The notes beneath the pieces were generated by a model, which saw nothing but the letters and a program-made list of their open reading frames with translations, did no database searches and was not told where the DNA came from. 64,000 nt of DNA, from the NCBI RefSeq assembly GCF_018967845.1, contig NZ_JAHLZZ010000001.1, positions 3,286,001-3,350,000 of the forward strand, written 5' to 3'. Below, piece after piece: positions 1 to 10,160 of the stretch. Source of the DNA: Hymenobacter siberiensis. Its GTDB lineage: Bacteria > Bacteroidota > Bacteroidia > Cytophagales > Hymenobacteraceae. The translations under genes were made by a program, and so were the position numbers. Position 1 is the first letter of the stretch. Each line of letters starts with the position of its first letter.

Positions 1-1744
<1,744 letters not shown>

Positions 1745-1800
1745 AGGAATTGACTACCAAACGGAAAAATAGTGAGGCGGATGAGTTCGTATTCTGGGGG

Positions 1801-1808
1801 CAAAGATA
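1801..1808 (-). promoter_or_regulatory. Probable -7 promoter box for glnN
   Basis: The minus strand reads TATCTTTG, matching the Bacteroidota consensus TAnnTTTG. A TTTG that could serve as the -33 element lies 22 bp further upstream. The region between glnN and the plus-strand gene at 1992 is AT-rich and otherwise empty. Confidence 0.55.
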
Positions 1809-1979
1809 AAACATGAATCACAAACCGTAGCAAACCACCCTAAATTATTGAGGCTTTTTCTCAAATACGCTCATATTTTCCGGTAATATGCTTCTTTTTT
1901 TAACCTGATTTTTAAAATTCGGTCTTCATAAAGACAAAGCCGATTACGGCCTAATGTTTTGGGGCGTATCGGCGGGCTA

Positions 1980-1987
1980 TATCTTTA
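1980..1987 (+). promoter_or_regulatory. Possible -7 box directly before the 1992 start
   Basis: TATCTTTA differs from TAnnTTTG at one base and ends 4 bp before the GTG start at 1992. If it is the real box, the transcript has almost no 5' leader. Confidence 0.35.
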
Positions 1988-1991
1988 GGGC

Positions 1992-3854
1992 GTGAAAAAC
2001 CGCTTTGCGTTCCAGCCGCGCTACTTTTTTTTCTGGCTGGTATTTTTTGAGCTGTGCCGGGGCTTGTTTCTGGGATACCAATACAAGGCCACGGCTCAAC
2101 TGTCGGTGGCGGAGGTATTGGGAAGCATGGGGCACGGCCTGCGGCTGGACGCTTCGGCGGCGGCCTATGTCTGCCTGATTCCGTTCCTATTGTTTGTAAT
2201 TGGCAGCCTGCTGCCCCGTTTTCAATTGCAGCGGCTGATAACGGGGTATTCGGCCGTTATCGGCATTGTGCTGGCCGTGTTGGTCACGGCCGACCTGGAG
2301 CTGTACCGCGTGTGGGGTTTCCGGCTCGATGATACGCCCATCCAATACCTGAACTCGCCGCAGGAAATGGCGGCCTCGGCGGGCAGTGCGCCCATTGGCC
2401 TGCTGCTGGTGTTGCTGCTGGGCCTGCTAGGCGCGGGCACCTACTTATATAAGGTAGTGATAGGGCGGCTGGTGCCGCTGCCCGCATGGTTTGGGCGGGG
2501 CCGGGCAGCACTAGCCAGCTTGCTCTACGCCGCGCTGCTGGTGGTGCCGCTGCGGGGCGGCACCCAGCAGATTCCGGTGAACCAGAGCGACGTTTATTTT
2601 TCCAGCATTGCTTTCGCCAACCATGCGGCCCTCAATGCGCCGTGGAACATGATAAGTGCGTTGGTACTGCGCGCGGCCGAGCAGCCCATTAAGCCCTTTA
2701 TGCCCGACAGCACAGCTCGCCGCCTGGTGGCGGGCCTGTACCCACTGGCTGTGGGTACCCCGGCTCCGCCCGATTCGTCGGCGCTGGTGCTGAGCGAGCC
2801 CCGGCCCAACGTGCTGTTTATCATCCTCGAAAGCTTCACCTCCAAGTTTGTGGGCAGCGTGGGCGGCGAAAAGGGCGTGACGCCCAACCTCGACAGCCTG
2901 GCCCGAACCGGCATCCTGTTCAACAACATTTTCGCGGCCGGCGACCGCAGCCAGAAAGGGCTGGTTTCGCTGCTTTCGGGCTACCCCAATCAGCCCACGA
3001 CCAGCATCATCAAGTTCCCGCGCAAAACGGAGCGCCTGCCCCATTTGTGTCAGTCGCTGGCCTCGGTGGGCTACAGCTCGCACTATTACTACGGGGGCGA
3101 GCTGGCGTTTGCCAACATGCGCAGCTACCTGCAAGCGGGCGGATATCAGAAGTTTACGGAGCGCAACGACTTTGCAGCGGCCGACCAGAACTCGAAATGG
3201 GGCGCACACGACGGGGTGCTTTTCGACCGTATTCTGGGCGACTTGAGTAAGCAGCCGCAGCCGTTCTTCGTCACGGCCTTCACCCTCAGCAGCCATGAGC
3301 CCTTTGAGGTGCCCATGAAGCCGCATTTCTCCGGCACCAGCGAGGTAGAGCAGTTTCGCAACTCGGTTTACTACACCGATTATACGCTGGGTAAATTCCT
3401 GCGGGAGGCCAAGAAACAGCCCTGGTACGCCCATACGCTATTGGTACTGGTAGCCGACCACGGTCACCAGCAGCCCGGCAACTCCGCCAACCAAAGCCCC
3501 AATAAATTCCAGATTCCGCTGCTGCTGGCTGGCGGCGCGCTGCGGCCCGAAGCCCGTGGCCGGGTAATAAGTGCGCTGGGTTCGCAAACCGACGTGGCCG
3601 CTACCCTGCTGCACCAGCTGCAATTACCGGCTCAACATTTCGTCTGGAGCCGCAACCTGCTGGCTCAGCATAACCCGCCCTTCGTGTACTACTGCTTTAA
3701 TAATGGTTTTGGCGCCGTTTCGCCGCAGGGTACCATCACCTTCGATAACGTGGGTAGCCACATTATGGACCGCGACCCCGGCACCCCCAACAGCCAGCTG
3801 AAGCTGGGCCAGGCCATGGAGCAGGTATCGATGGAAGACTTTGCGCGCAAGTAG
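1992..3854 (+). CDS. LTA synthase-like membrane sulfatase-fold transferase
   Basis: A 620-residue inner-membrane protein. The first ~190 residues contain about five hydrophobic segments (FFFWLVFFELCRGLFLG, IGIVLAVLVTADLEL, IGLLLVLLLGLLGAG). The rest is an alkaline-phosphatase/sulfatase superfamily domain facing the periplasm. Motifs are NVLFIILESF with metal-ligand Glu280, VTPNLDSLARTG, GDRSQKGLVSLLSGYP, SSHEPFEVP and VADHGHQQPG. Family members transfer phosphoglycerol or phosphoethanolamine head groups. In Gram-negative Bacteroidota the acceptor is unknown, so no substrate is claimed. The nucleophile position is Ser320 (DRS) where I would expect Thr in close relatives; either residue can act in this superfamily. 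GTG start chosen because it begins the first membrane helix. Confidence 0.85.
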   Translation: MKNRFAFQPRYFFFWLVFFELCRGLFLGYQYKATAQLSVAEVLGSMGHGLRLDASAAAYVCLIPFLLFVIGSLLPRFQLQRLITGYSAVIGIVLAVLVTADLELYRVWGFRLDDTPIQYLNSPQEMAASAGSAPIGLLLVLLLGLLGAGTYLYKVVIGRLVPLPAWFGRGRAALASLLYAALLVVPLRGGTQQIPVNQSDVYFSSIAFANHAALNAPWNMISALVLRAAEQPIKPFMPDSTARRLVAGLYPLAVGTPAPPDSSALVLSEPRPNVLFIILESFTSKFVGSVGGEKGVTPNLDSLARTGILFNNIFAAGDRSQKGLVSLLSGYPNQPTTSIIKFPRKTERLPHLCQSLASVGYSSHYYYGGELAFANMRSYLQAGGYQKFTERNDFAAADQNSKWGAHDGVLFDRILGDLSKQPQPFFVTAFTLSSHEPFEVPMKPHFSGTSEVEQFRNSVYYTDYTLGKFLREAKKQPWYAHTLLVLVADHGHQQPGNSANQSPNKFQIPLLLAGGALRPEARGRVISALGSQTDVAATLLHQLQLPAQHFVWSRNLLAQHNPPFVYYCFNNGFGAVSPQGTITFDNVGSHIMDRDPGTPNSQLKLGQAMEQVSMEDFARK

Positions 3855-3869
3855 AACGCGCCCGGGCCG

Positions 3870-3877
3870 TACCTTTG
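3870..3877 (+). promoter_or_regulatory. -7 promoter box for mtaB
   Basis: TACCTTTG is a perfect TAnnTTTG match, 7 bp before the ATG at 3885. Initiation would occur at or next to the start codon, giving a leaderless or nearly leaderless mRNA. Confidence 0.55.
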
Positions 3878-3884
3878 CCAGACT

Positions 3885-5219
3885 ATGCCTACCCCCCAAT
3901 CCGTTGCTTTTTATACCCTCGGCTGCAAGCTGAACTTCTCCGAAACGTCGGCCATCGGCCGGCAGTTTGAGGAAAAGGGCTTCCAGAAAATTCCTTTTGA
4001 GGCCGGGGCCGACCTCTACGTTATCAATACCTGCTCCGTCACGGACCACGCCGACCGCAAGTGCCGCAAAGTAGTGCAGCAGGCCCTGAAACATAATCCG
4101 GAGGCCTTTGTGGCCATTGTGGGCTGCTACGCCCAGCTCAAGCCGCAGGAAATCGCGGCCATTCCCGGCGTGAGCGCCGTGCTGGGCGCGGCCGAGAAAT
4201 TTATGCTGGTCGATATTCTGGCCGATTTTCAGAAGCCGGCCGCCGGGCAGCCCGGCGCGGTGCATGCCTCGCCCATCTCAGCAGCCACCGAGTTTGTAGC
4301 CGCGCACTCCTTCGGCGACCGCACCCGGACCTTTATGAAGGTGCAGGACGGCTGCGACTATACCTGCTCGTTCTGCACCATTCCGCTGGCGCGGGGCGGC
4401 AGCCGCTCGGGCAGCATAGCCAGTGTGGTGGAGCGCGTGGAGAAGTTAGCTGAGAACGGCGTGAAGGAAATCGTGCTCACCGGCGTCAACCTCGGCGATT
4501 TTGGTCTGCAGGGCCCCGAGCGCGAGCGCCGCGAAGATTTTACCCAGCTGGTGCAGGCCCTCGATGCCGTGACCGGTATCCGCCGCTTTCGCATCAGCAG
4601 CTGCGAGCCCAACCTGCTCACCGACCAGATTCTGACCACCGTGGCCGCGTCGGAGCACTTTATGCCGCACTTCCACATCCCGCTGCAAAGTGGCTCGGAC
4701 AAGATTCTGGGCCTCATGCGCCGCCGCTACCGCCGGGCCCTCTACACCCAGCGCGTGGCCCGCATCAAGGAGCTGATGCCACACGCCTGCATTGGAGTCG
4801 ATGTCATCGTGGGCTTTCCCGGCGAGACGGACGCGGATTTTCTGGACACCTATAATTTCCTGAACGAGCTACCGATTAGCTACCTGCACGTTTTCCCGTA
4901 CTCGGAGCGGGCCGATACGCTGGCCCCCACCCTGCCCGGCCGGGTGCAGGACCGGGTGCGGCACGAGCGCACCACGCAATTGCGCAGCCTCTCGGAGAAG
5001 AAAAAGCGGTTTTTCTACGAAGAACACCTCGGCCTCGAAACCGAAGTGCTTTTTGAAGACGATGTGACCAATGGCCAGATGGAGGGCTTCACGCCCAACT
5101 ACATCCGCGTGGCCGCCAAGTACGACCCGCTGCTGGTAGGCGAAATGAAGCCGCTACGCCTCACCAGCGTGAATGCCTTCGGGCTGATGGAAGCCGAGGA
5201 AATGGGTATTCTCGTCTGA
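3885..5219 (+). CDS. mtaB: tRNA t6A37 methylthiotransferase MtaB
   Basis: Radical-SAM enzyme adding the 2-methylthio group to N6-threonylcarbamoyl-A37 of tRNAs reading ANN codons. 444 residues, normal for the family. The N-terminal UPF0004 domain starts VAFYTLGCKLNFSE and carries cluster cysteines in TLGC, NTCSV and VGCYAQ. The radical-SAM triad CDYTCSFC is at residues 157-164. A TRAM-like tail ends the protein. The KLNFSE signature and CDYTCSFC loop separate it from MiaB, which is at 25824 in this window. The stop TGA is one base from a long inverted repeat shared with the convergent regulator gene. Confidence 0.93.
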   Translation: MPTPQSVAFYTLGCKLNFSETSAIGRQFEEKGFQKIPFEAGADLYVINTCSVTDHADRKCRKVVQQALKHNPEAFVAIVGCYAQLKPQEIAAIPGVSAVLGAAEKFMLVDILADFQKPAAGQPGAVHASPISAATEFVAAHSFGDRTRTFMKVQDGCDYTCSFCTIPLARGGSRSGSIASVVERVEKLAENGVKEIVLTGVNLGDFGLQGPERERREDFTQLVQALDAVTGIRRFRISSCEPNLLTDQILTTVAASEHFMPHFHIPLQSGSDKILGLMRRRYRRALYTQRVARIKELMPHACIGVDVIVGFPGETDADFLDTYNFLNELPISYLHVFPYSERADTLAPTLPGRVQDRVRHERTTQLRSLSEKKKRFFYEEHLGLETEVLFEDDVTNGQMEGFTPNYIRVAAKYDPLLVGEMKPLRLTSVNAFGLMEAEEMGILV

Positions 5220-5220
5220 A

Positions 5221-5394
5221 CCGCAGATTCTGCTGATTAAACGGATTGAACGGATTCTCACTTAGGCTATTAGAAAACGCCTTTCCGAAACCGTAAAACA
5301 GCGAGGGCTGCCCATTGGGCAGCCCTCGCTGTTTTACGGTTTCTCAACCGGATGCCAAAATCTGTTCAATCCATTTAATCGGCAGAATCTGCGG
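5221..5394. repeat. Nested intergenic inverted repeat (outer arms)
   Basis: Bases 5221-5256 pair with 5359-5394, 33 of 36 positions identical. The arms begin one base after the TGA of mtaB and, on the other strand, one base after the TAG of the regulator gene at 5396. A second, perfect 27-bp hairpin sits inside it. Confidence 0.85.
5287..5343. terminator. Perfect 27-bp hairpin, probable bidirectional terminator
   Basis: Arms 5287-5313 and 5317-5343 are perfect complements around a 3-base loop (ATT). Each arm has an AAAA/TTTT run near its base but no long U-tract outside. It lies between the 3' ends of two convergent genes, so a two-way terminator is the natural reading. Confidence 0.65.
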
Positions 5395-5395
5395 T

Positions 5396-6229
5396 CTAGA
5401 CCATGCTTTGTCGGGCCATGGCCAGCATTTCGCGCAGCATATTTTGCTGCTCCAGCAGGTGCTGGTTGCGCATTTCGGCGAGGGCCAGCTGGTGCTGTAA
5501 GTGTTGCGCATGCAATGCCGCCGCCACATAAACTTCGGGTGCGGATGCGCTGGGAGCCGGCGCGGGCACTGCCGGGGCTGGTGCAGGCGTGGGATGCGGA
5601 GCCGCCAACACCGGCACCGGCTCCTGAATCAGCGGGGCGCCTGGGGCTGCCGGGGCAACGGGCGCAGCGGGGGCTTCGGCAGCGGCAGCAACATGGGTTG
5701 CCACGGGATTTTCTGCCACGACAGGCGCAGCGGGAGCTGCCGCGGGCTGGGGCACTTCGGCCTCACCAGGAGCGGAGGCTCCGTTGGCGCGCACCGGCTG
5801 ATTGGCGGCGGCAGCCAATGCCAGCGTAGCCGCTATTTCGGCTGGCTGAAGTCGGGAGCCGGCCACGCCCGGCCCGGAACGCCGCGCCGCATGCACCTCT
5901 ACATCGGACAAATCGATGGGTTCGAATGCGGCTTCCGGCGCTACGGATGCGAGTGGCGCGGCGGGTGGCGTTACTGCTTTTGGTGCGTGCTCTCCACTCA
6001 CCAACATCGGACCACGGCCTAACAAAAGCCAGTCTCTGGACACATTTGGATAAATTTCAAACACCTTACACAACAGGTCATAGCCGGGTTTATTGCGGCC
6101 GTCGATGAGGTGCTGCACCACGCTGGCCGTCTTGCCCAGGGAGATGGCAAAGCTGTTTTTGGTCAACCCAAACTGCTGAATGAGTTGCGCAAAGCGCTGG
6201 TCGATGGGAACAGAAACGGGCACAGCCAT
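5396..6229 (-). CDS. XRE-like HTH regulator with Pro/Ala linker and C-terminal coiled coil
   Basis: 277 residues in three parts. Residues 1-70 form a lambda-repressor-like helix-turn-helix (RFAQLIQQFGLTKNSFAISL, then the recognition stretch TASVVQHLIDGRNKPGYDLL). About 140 residues of Pro/Ala/Val-rich low complexity follow. The end is a predicted coiled coil (LALAEMRNQHLLEQQNMLRE) fit for dimerisation. This shape is frequent among Bacteroidota XRE-type proteins; target genes are unknown. Start taken as ATG 6229, not the TTG at 6241, because the -7 box at 6255-6262 puts the transcript start near 6248. Convergent with mtaB and sharing its inverted repeat. Confidence 0.75.
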   Translation of the reverse strand: MAVPVSVPIDQRFAQLIQQFGLTKNSFAISLGKTASVVQHLIDGRNKPGYDLLCKVFEIYPNVSRDWLLLGRGPMLVSGEHAPKAVTPPAAPLASVAPEAAFEPIDLSDVEVHAARRSGPGVAGSRLQPAEIAATLALAAAANQPVRANGASAPGEAEVPQPAAAPAAPVVAENPVATHVAAAAEAPAAPVAPAAPGAPLIQEPVPVLAAPHPTPAPAPAVPAPAPSASAPEVYVAAALHAQHLQHQLALAEMRNQHLLEQQNMLREMLAMARQSMV

Positions 6230-6254
6230 ACACTTACACAAATGAGTAGTTGTG

Positions 6255-6262
6255 CAAATGTA
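6255..6262 (-). promoter_or_regulatory. -7 promoter box for the HTH regulator
   Basis: The minus strand reads TACATTTG (TAnnTTTG). It lies 25 bp upstream of ATG 6229, which favours that start over TTG 6241. Confidence 0.5.
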
Positions 6263-6299
6263 TAAAAAAGCCGCTTATCAGCCCCGCTTTGCGTTTTGG

Positions 6300-7541
6300 C
6301 TATTCGTAGCGCAGCGAATCAATCGGGTCGAGCGCGGCGGCTTTACTAGCGGGGTAGTAGCCCGAGGCCATGCCCACCCCTACGCAGATAACCAGGCCCG
6401 CCGCCATCCACCCCCACGGCACCAGGAAGGAGCCCGAGCCCACGAACTTGGCCACCAGGTTGCCACCGAGCACACCGAGCAGAATACCCATGCCGCCGCC
6501 CATGAGGCAAATCACAATGGCTTCCATCAGAAACTGAAACCGGATTTGGCGGGCCGTCGCGCCCAGCGCCTTGCGAATGCCAATTTCACGGGTCCGCTCC
6601 GTTACCGACACCAGCATGATATTCATAAGGGCAATGCTGGCCCCGAGCAGCGTGACGAAGGCAATGATGCTGCCGCCGGCTTTCATCTTGCCCGAAATCG
6701 CATCCAGGTCATTGGCCAGCGACGTGCTGCTCTCGACCACGAAGCTCTCTTCTTTACCCAGCTTGTCGTGCCGCACGGCGCGCATGATGCCGGTGGCCTG
6801 GCCCATGACGAAGTTGAGGGTGCTGTGCTCGGCGGTGGCCGTTTTCACGTCGTAGCTGAGGGCGCGCTGGCGGGGCATCTGGTTGCCGGTTTCGAGGGGT
6901 AGCAGGGCCACGCGGTCGGCCCCGCCGCCGCCACCAGCTCCACTCCCACTCTTTTCGAGCAGGCCCACAATCAGGAAGCGGCGACCCATGGCGGCCACGT
7001 ACTTGCCCACCGGGCTCTGCTTCGGAAATAACTTGGAACGAATTTCGTCGCCCACTATCATCACATTTGCCCCGCTGTTGAGCTCGGCTTGCGAGAAGGT
7101 GCGGCCATTGGCTAGGTTGTAGCCTTCTATTCGCAGGTAATTTTCATCGCCGGCCACCACCTGCATGTTAGGGTTGGTTTTGGTGCCGTTGGCTTTCATT
7201 TCCACGGCCCCGGCAATGAAAGCCGACACGCCAACCTGGGCATCGTCGCCCATGGCTTTTTTATACTGCTTGGCTTGCAGGAAGCTGATGGGCGGATACT
7301 GCCTGGACTGCACGCCGCCGCGCCGCCCGCGGTTGCTGTAGCCCTTGGCGTGCAGTTCGAAGGAGTTGGCCCCGAGGCTGGCGAAGGTTTCGGACAGCGA
7401 ATTCTTCATCGCGTCGATGCCCGTGAGGATGCCCACCAGCGCAAACAGCCCGATGCTGAGAATAAGGGCCGTGAGAATGGTGCGCAGCAGGTTGGCGCGG
7501 ATGGAGCGGAAGGCTTCGCGGACGTTTTCGAAAGGACTCAT
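6300..7541 (-). CDS. MacB/FtsX-type ABC transporter permease
   Basis: 413-residue inner-membrane permease with the MacB topology. An N-terminal membrane helix (LLRTILTALILSIGLFALVG) is followed by a ~220-residue periplasmic MacB_PCD domain and three C-terminal FtsX helices (IIAFVTLLGASIALMNIMLV, LMGGGMGILLGVLGG, WMAAGLVICVGVGMA). The motif TERTREIGIRKALGAT is the cytoplasmic coupling loop. No ATPase subunit is adjacent, so partner and substrate are unknown; relatives move lipoproteins, peptides or macrolides. Start taken as ATG 7541 (MSPFENVREAF); the upstream extension runs into an intergenic palindrome and lacks homology-like character. Confidence 0.85.
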   Translation of the reverse strand: MSPFENVREAFRSIRANLLRTILTALILSIGLFALVGILTGIDAMKNSLSETFASLGANSFELHAKGYSNRGRRGGVQSRQYPPISFLQAKQYKKAMGDDAQVGVSAFIAGAVEMKANGTKTNPNMQVVAGDENYLRIEGYNLANGRTFSQAELNSGANVMIVGDEIRSKLFPKQSPVGKYVAAMGRRFLIVGLLEKSGSGAGGGGGADRVALLPLETGNQMPRQRALSYDVKTATAEHSTLNFVMGQATGIMRAVRHDKLGKEESFVVESSTSLANDLDAISGKMKAGGSIIAFVTLLGASIALMNIMLVSVTERTREIGIRKALGATARQIRFQFLMEAIVICLMGGGMGILLGVLGGNLVAKFVGSGSFLVPWGWMAAGLVICVGVGMASGYYPASKAAALDPIDSLRYE

Positions 7542-7553
7542 GGGCAGGGATTT

Positions 7554-7609
7554 GTAGCACATGCTATAGCTTGTGCACTCAGGAAGGCACAAGCTAAAGC
7601 ATGTGCTAC
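7554..7609. repeat. Intergenic inverted repeat, 23-bp arms
   Basis: Arms 7554-7576 and 7587-7609 match at 22 of 23 positions, beginning GTAGCACATGC and ending with its complement. It lies between the starts of the divergent permease (7541) and secreted-protein (7697) genes, so it is not a plain terminator. It shares the GTAG...CTAC outer ends with the repeats at 36151 and 25667. Confidence 0.8.
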
Positions 7610-7696
7610 TGAGTCAAAGTTCGGCGGCCGACGCTTAACTTGAACCACTGGCGCGGCAACCTCGTTGGTTTGCTGCGTTTCTTTCCCCCAAAAACT

Positions 7697-8962
7697 ATGC
7701 TGCTCAAGCGTTTTTTGTTGCTTTTGCTCGTGGCCGTGGCCCCGCTGGCGGCCCGCGCCAACCACGTGTTCATCCCCATGGATAATACCCAGAAGGAGTG
7801 TCTGAAGGCCTACGGCGTGGCTTTCTGGCTGCTCCAGCGCGAAGTACCGGTCGATTGGCTGCTCAACTACCGGGGCGGCTCCTTTGCCTTCGAAAGCACG
7901 CCGGGGGCCGAGAACGAGCTGGCCGTGCGCGGCGTCAGCTTCCAGGTAATCAGTGAGGCGCAGTACACCGGCATTCTCCAGGAAATAGCCGACCCCAACG
8001 CCAACATGGACGTGATGAAGCTGGAGAAGGTGCCCAAAATAGCGGTGTACACGCCCAAGGGCAAGCAGCCCTGGGACGATGCCGTGACCATGGTGCTGGC
8101 CTACGCCGAAATTCCCTACACCCAGATTTACGACGACGAGGTGCTGAAGGGCGAGCTGCCCAAGTACGACTGGCTGCACCTGCACCACGAAGACTTCACG
8201 GGCGAGTACGGCAAGTTTTACGCCACCTACCGCAACTACCCCTGGTACCAGCAGCAAGTGCGCGACGCCGAAGCGGCCGCCAAGCGTAACGGCTTTGCCA
8301 AAGTGAGCCAGATGAAAGGCACGGTGGCCACCAAAATGCAGGAATTCATCGCCGGCGGCGGGTTTCTGTTCGCCATGTGCTCGGCCACCGACAGCTACGA
8401 CATTGCGCTGGCCGGCCTAGGCATCGATATGGTGGAAAGTATGTACGACGGCGACCCGGCCGACCCGGCCGCGCAATCCAAGCTCAACTTCAACCGCTGC
8501 CTGGCCTTCCAGAATTTCCAGCTGGTGCGCGACCCGTACTTCTACGAGTACTCCAACATCGACATGCAACCCAACGAGCGCGGCCTGGGCGAGCAGAACG
8601 ACTATTTCTCGCTCTTCACCTACTCGGCCAAGTACGACCCGGTGCCCACCATGCTCTGCCAGAACCACGACAAAACCATCCACGGCTTCATGGGCCAGAC
8701 CACGGCCTTCCGCAAAAGCCTCATCAAGCCCGACGTCATCGTGATGGGCGAAACCAAGCAGACCGGCGAGGCCCGCTACATCCACGGCACGCTGGGCAAG
8801 GGCACCTGGACGTTCTACGGCGGCCACGACCCCGAAGACTACCAGCACCTGGTGGGTGAAGAGCCCACCGATTTGGCCCTGCACCCCAACTCGCCCGGCT
8901 ACCGACTGATATTGAACAACATCCTATTCCCGGCGGCCAAAAAGAAGAAGCAGAAAACCTAA
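7697..8962 (+). CDS. Secreted GATase-fold protein of a Bacteroidota family often labelled asparagine synthetase B
   Basis: 421 residues with a Sec signal peptide (MLLKRFLLLLLVAVAPLAARA, cleavage before N). The mature protein begins HVFIPMDNTQKECLKAYGVA. Homologues are, from memory, widely labelled asparagine synthetase B, but I see no Ntn-type Cys2, no PPi-synthase motif and a periplasmic address, so that label is not supported. The pattern of a split N-terminal half and the stretch FIAGGGFLFAMCSATDSYD suggests a class-I glutamine-amidotransferase-like fold with a possible Cys. Function unknown. Start ATG 7697 preferred over 7640 because it begins the signal peptide. Followed by a terminator. 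Confidence 0.7.
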   Translation: MLLKRFLLLLLVAVAPLAARANHVFIPMDNTQKECLKAYGVAFWLLQREVPVDWLLNYRGGSFAFESTPGAENELAVRGVSFQVISEAQYTGILQEIADPNANMDVMKLEKVPKIAVYTPKGKQPWDDAVTMVLAYAEIPYTQIYDDEVLKGELPKYDWLHLHHEDFTGEYGKFYATYRNYPWYQQQVRDAEAAAKRNGFAKVSQMKGTVATKMQEFIAGGGFLFAMCSATDSYDIALAGLGIDMVESMYDGDPADPAAQSKLNFNRCLAFQNFQLVRDPYFYEYSNIDMQPNERGLGEQNDYFSLFTYSAKYDPVPTMLCQNHDKTIHGFMGQTTAFRKSLIKPDVIVMGETKQTGEARYIHGTLGKGTWTFYGGHDPEDYQHLVGEEPTDLALHPNSPGYRLILNNILFPAAKKKKQKT

Positions 8963-8982
8963 GAAGCTTCGCTCCCCCCGCG

Positions 8983-9017
8983 CCAATCCCCAACCTTCAC
9001 CGATTGGGGCTTTTTTT
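8983..9017 (+). terminator. Rho-independent terminator after the 7697 gene
   Basis: A short GC stem (CCCCAA/TTGGGG, or the overlapping CCAATC/GATTGG) is followed directly by seven T, 40 bp after the stop codon. Confidence 0.65.
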
Positions 9018-9190
9018 GTCCTGAAACCTCCGGCAGGCGGACCCCAATGGCTTTATGCAGCGCCCGGCAACTCGCCTTGGCGGGAGTTTACCCGCTGTTC
9101 GCCCCACGCAGCGCGTCATTCACCGGTTTCGCGCTCATGATGAGGGCACTTATGGCTTAACTTTCAGGACCACATTAATATCCTTGCGCT

Positions 9191-9988
9191 TTGCTGCTAC
9201 GCTTAAGCTTGTTCCTGTTTGTTCTGAGTGGCTTGGCAGCCCGTACGGCCCAGGCTCGCCAGCCCACGCATTTCCCTACTGACTCGGCGGTGCAGGCACT
9301 GCGGCCCATGCACAAGGGCCGCGCTGTGGCCATGCGCATTGCCGTGCCGTCGGCGCTGGTGGCCTTGGGCGTGATGGCCCACAGCCCCACCTACAGCACG
9401 GTGCTGTGCCAAGCTAAGCAGGACATGCAGGCCAAAACCCAGGAAGTTTTTGGGGGTTTCGATGCCCATGGCATCGACGACTACTCGCGCCATGCGCCCT
9501 TGGCGATTGCCTACGGCCTGATGGCCACCGGCCACCAAGGCGAACGCTCGGCCGTGGCCTTCACGCTCATTTACCTGGCCGCCCACGAGCTGAACGAAGG
9601 CATCGTGAGCAACCTCAAGCGCATCACCGCCGAACCCCGCCCCTACAACGCCCAGGATTTGAGCTCATTCCCGTCGTCGCACACGTCGCAGGCCTTTCTT
9701 ACGGCCACGCTGCTGCACGAGCAATACGGCCGCCAGTACCCGTGGGTAAGCGTGAGCGGCTACGCCGTGGCCACCGCCACCGGGGCCATGCGCCTGATGG
9801 GCAACAAGCACTGGGCCACCGACGTGCTGGCCGGCGCCGCCATCGGCTTTCTTTCGGCCGAAACCGTGTGGCACCTCTATCCCGCGCTCACCAAAATGCT
9901 GCCGCCTCGCCTGGCCCACCGACTACTGCTGGTGCCCACCTACATGCCCGGCGCGGGCGCGGGGGCCGCGCTGGCCTTCCGGCCGTAG
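9191..9988 (+). CDS. PAP2-family membrane-associated phosphatase
   Basis: 265 residues with a signal-like N-terminus (LLRLSLFLFVLSGLAARTAQA). All three phosphatidic-acid-phosphatase motifs are present: KRITAEPRP (KxxxxxxRP), FPSSHTSQA (PSxH) and MRLMGNKHWATDV (RxxxxxHxxxD). The family dephosphorylates lipid phosphates such as undecaprenyl pyrophosphate or phosphatidic acid, or lipid A. The substrate cannot be read from sequence. The start is TTG 9191; no ATG precedes the signal peptide in frame, and a near-match -7 sequence (TATCCTTG, 9178-9185) lies just upstream. Confidence 0.85.
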   Translation: MLLRLSLFLFVLSGLAARTAQARQPTHFPTDSAVQALRPMHKGRAVAMRIAVPSALVALGVMAHSPTYSTVLCQAKQDMQAKTQEVFGGFDAHGIDDYSRHAPLAIAYGLMATGHQGERSAVAFTLIYLAAHELNEGIVSNLKRITAEPRPYNAQDLSSFPSSHTSQAFLTATLLHEQYGRQYPWVSVSGYAVATATGAMRLMGNKHWATDVLAGAAIGFLSAETVWHLYPALTKMLPPRLAHRLLLVPTYMPGAGAGAALAFRP

Positions 9989-10160
9989 CCCGGCATTCAT
10001 CGTTTGCAGAAGCCGACTCCTTTCGAATCAGAAAGTGGGCCGGCTTTTTTTGAGCGCGCGGGCCGGCTTCTGCTGTATCATTATTCGTCTTGTTTTCGTT
10101 TGGTAAGCAGCACGTTGCCAGCCGCCGATGGCTCCAGCAGTCTTTACGTTTCCTATTCGT

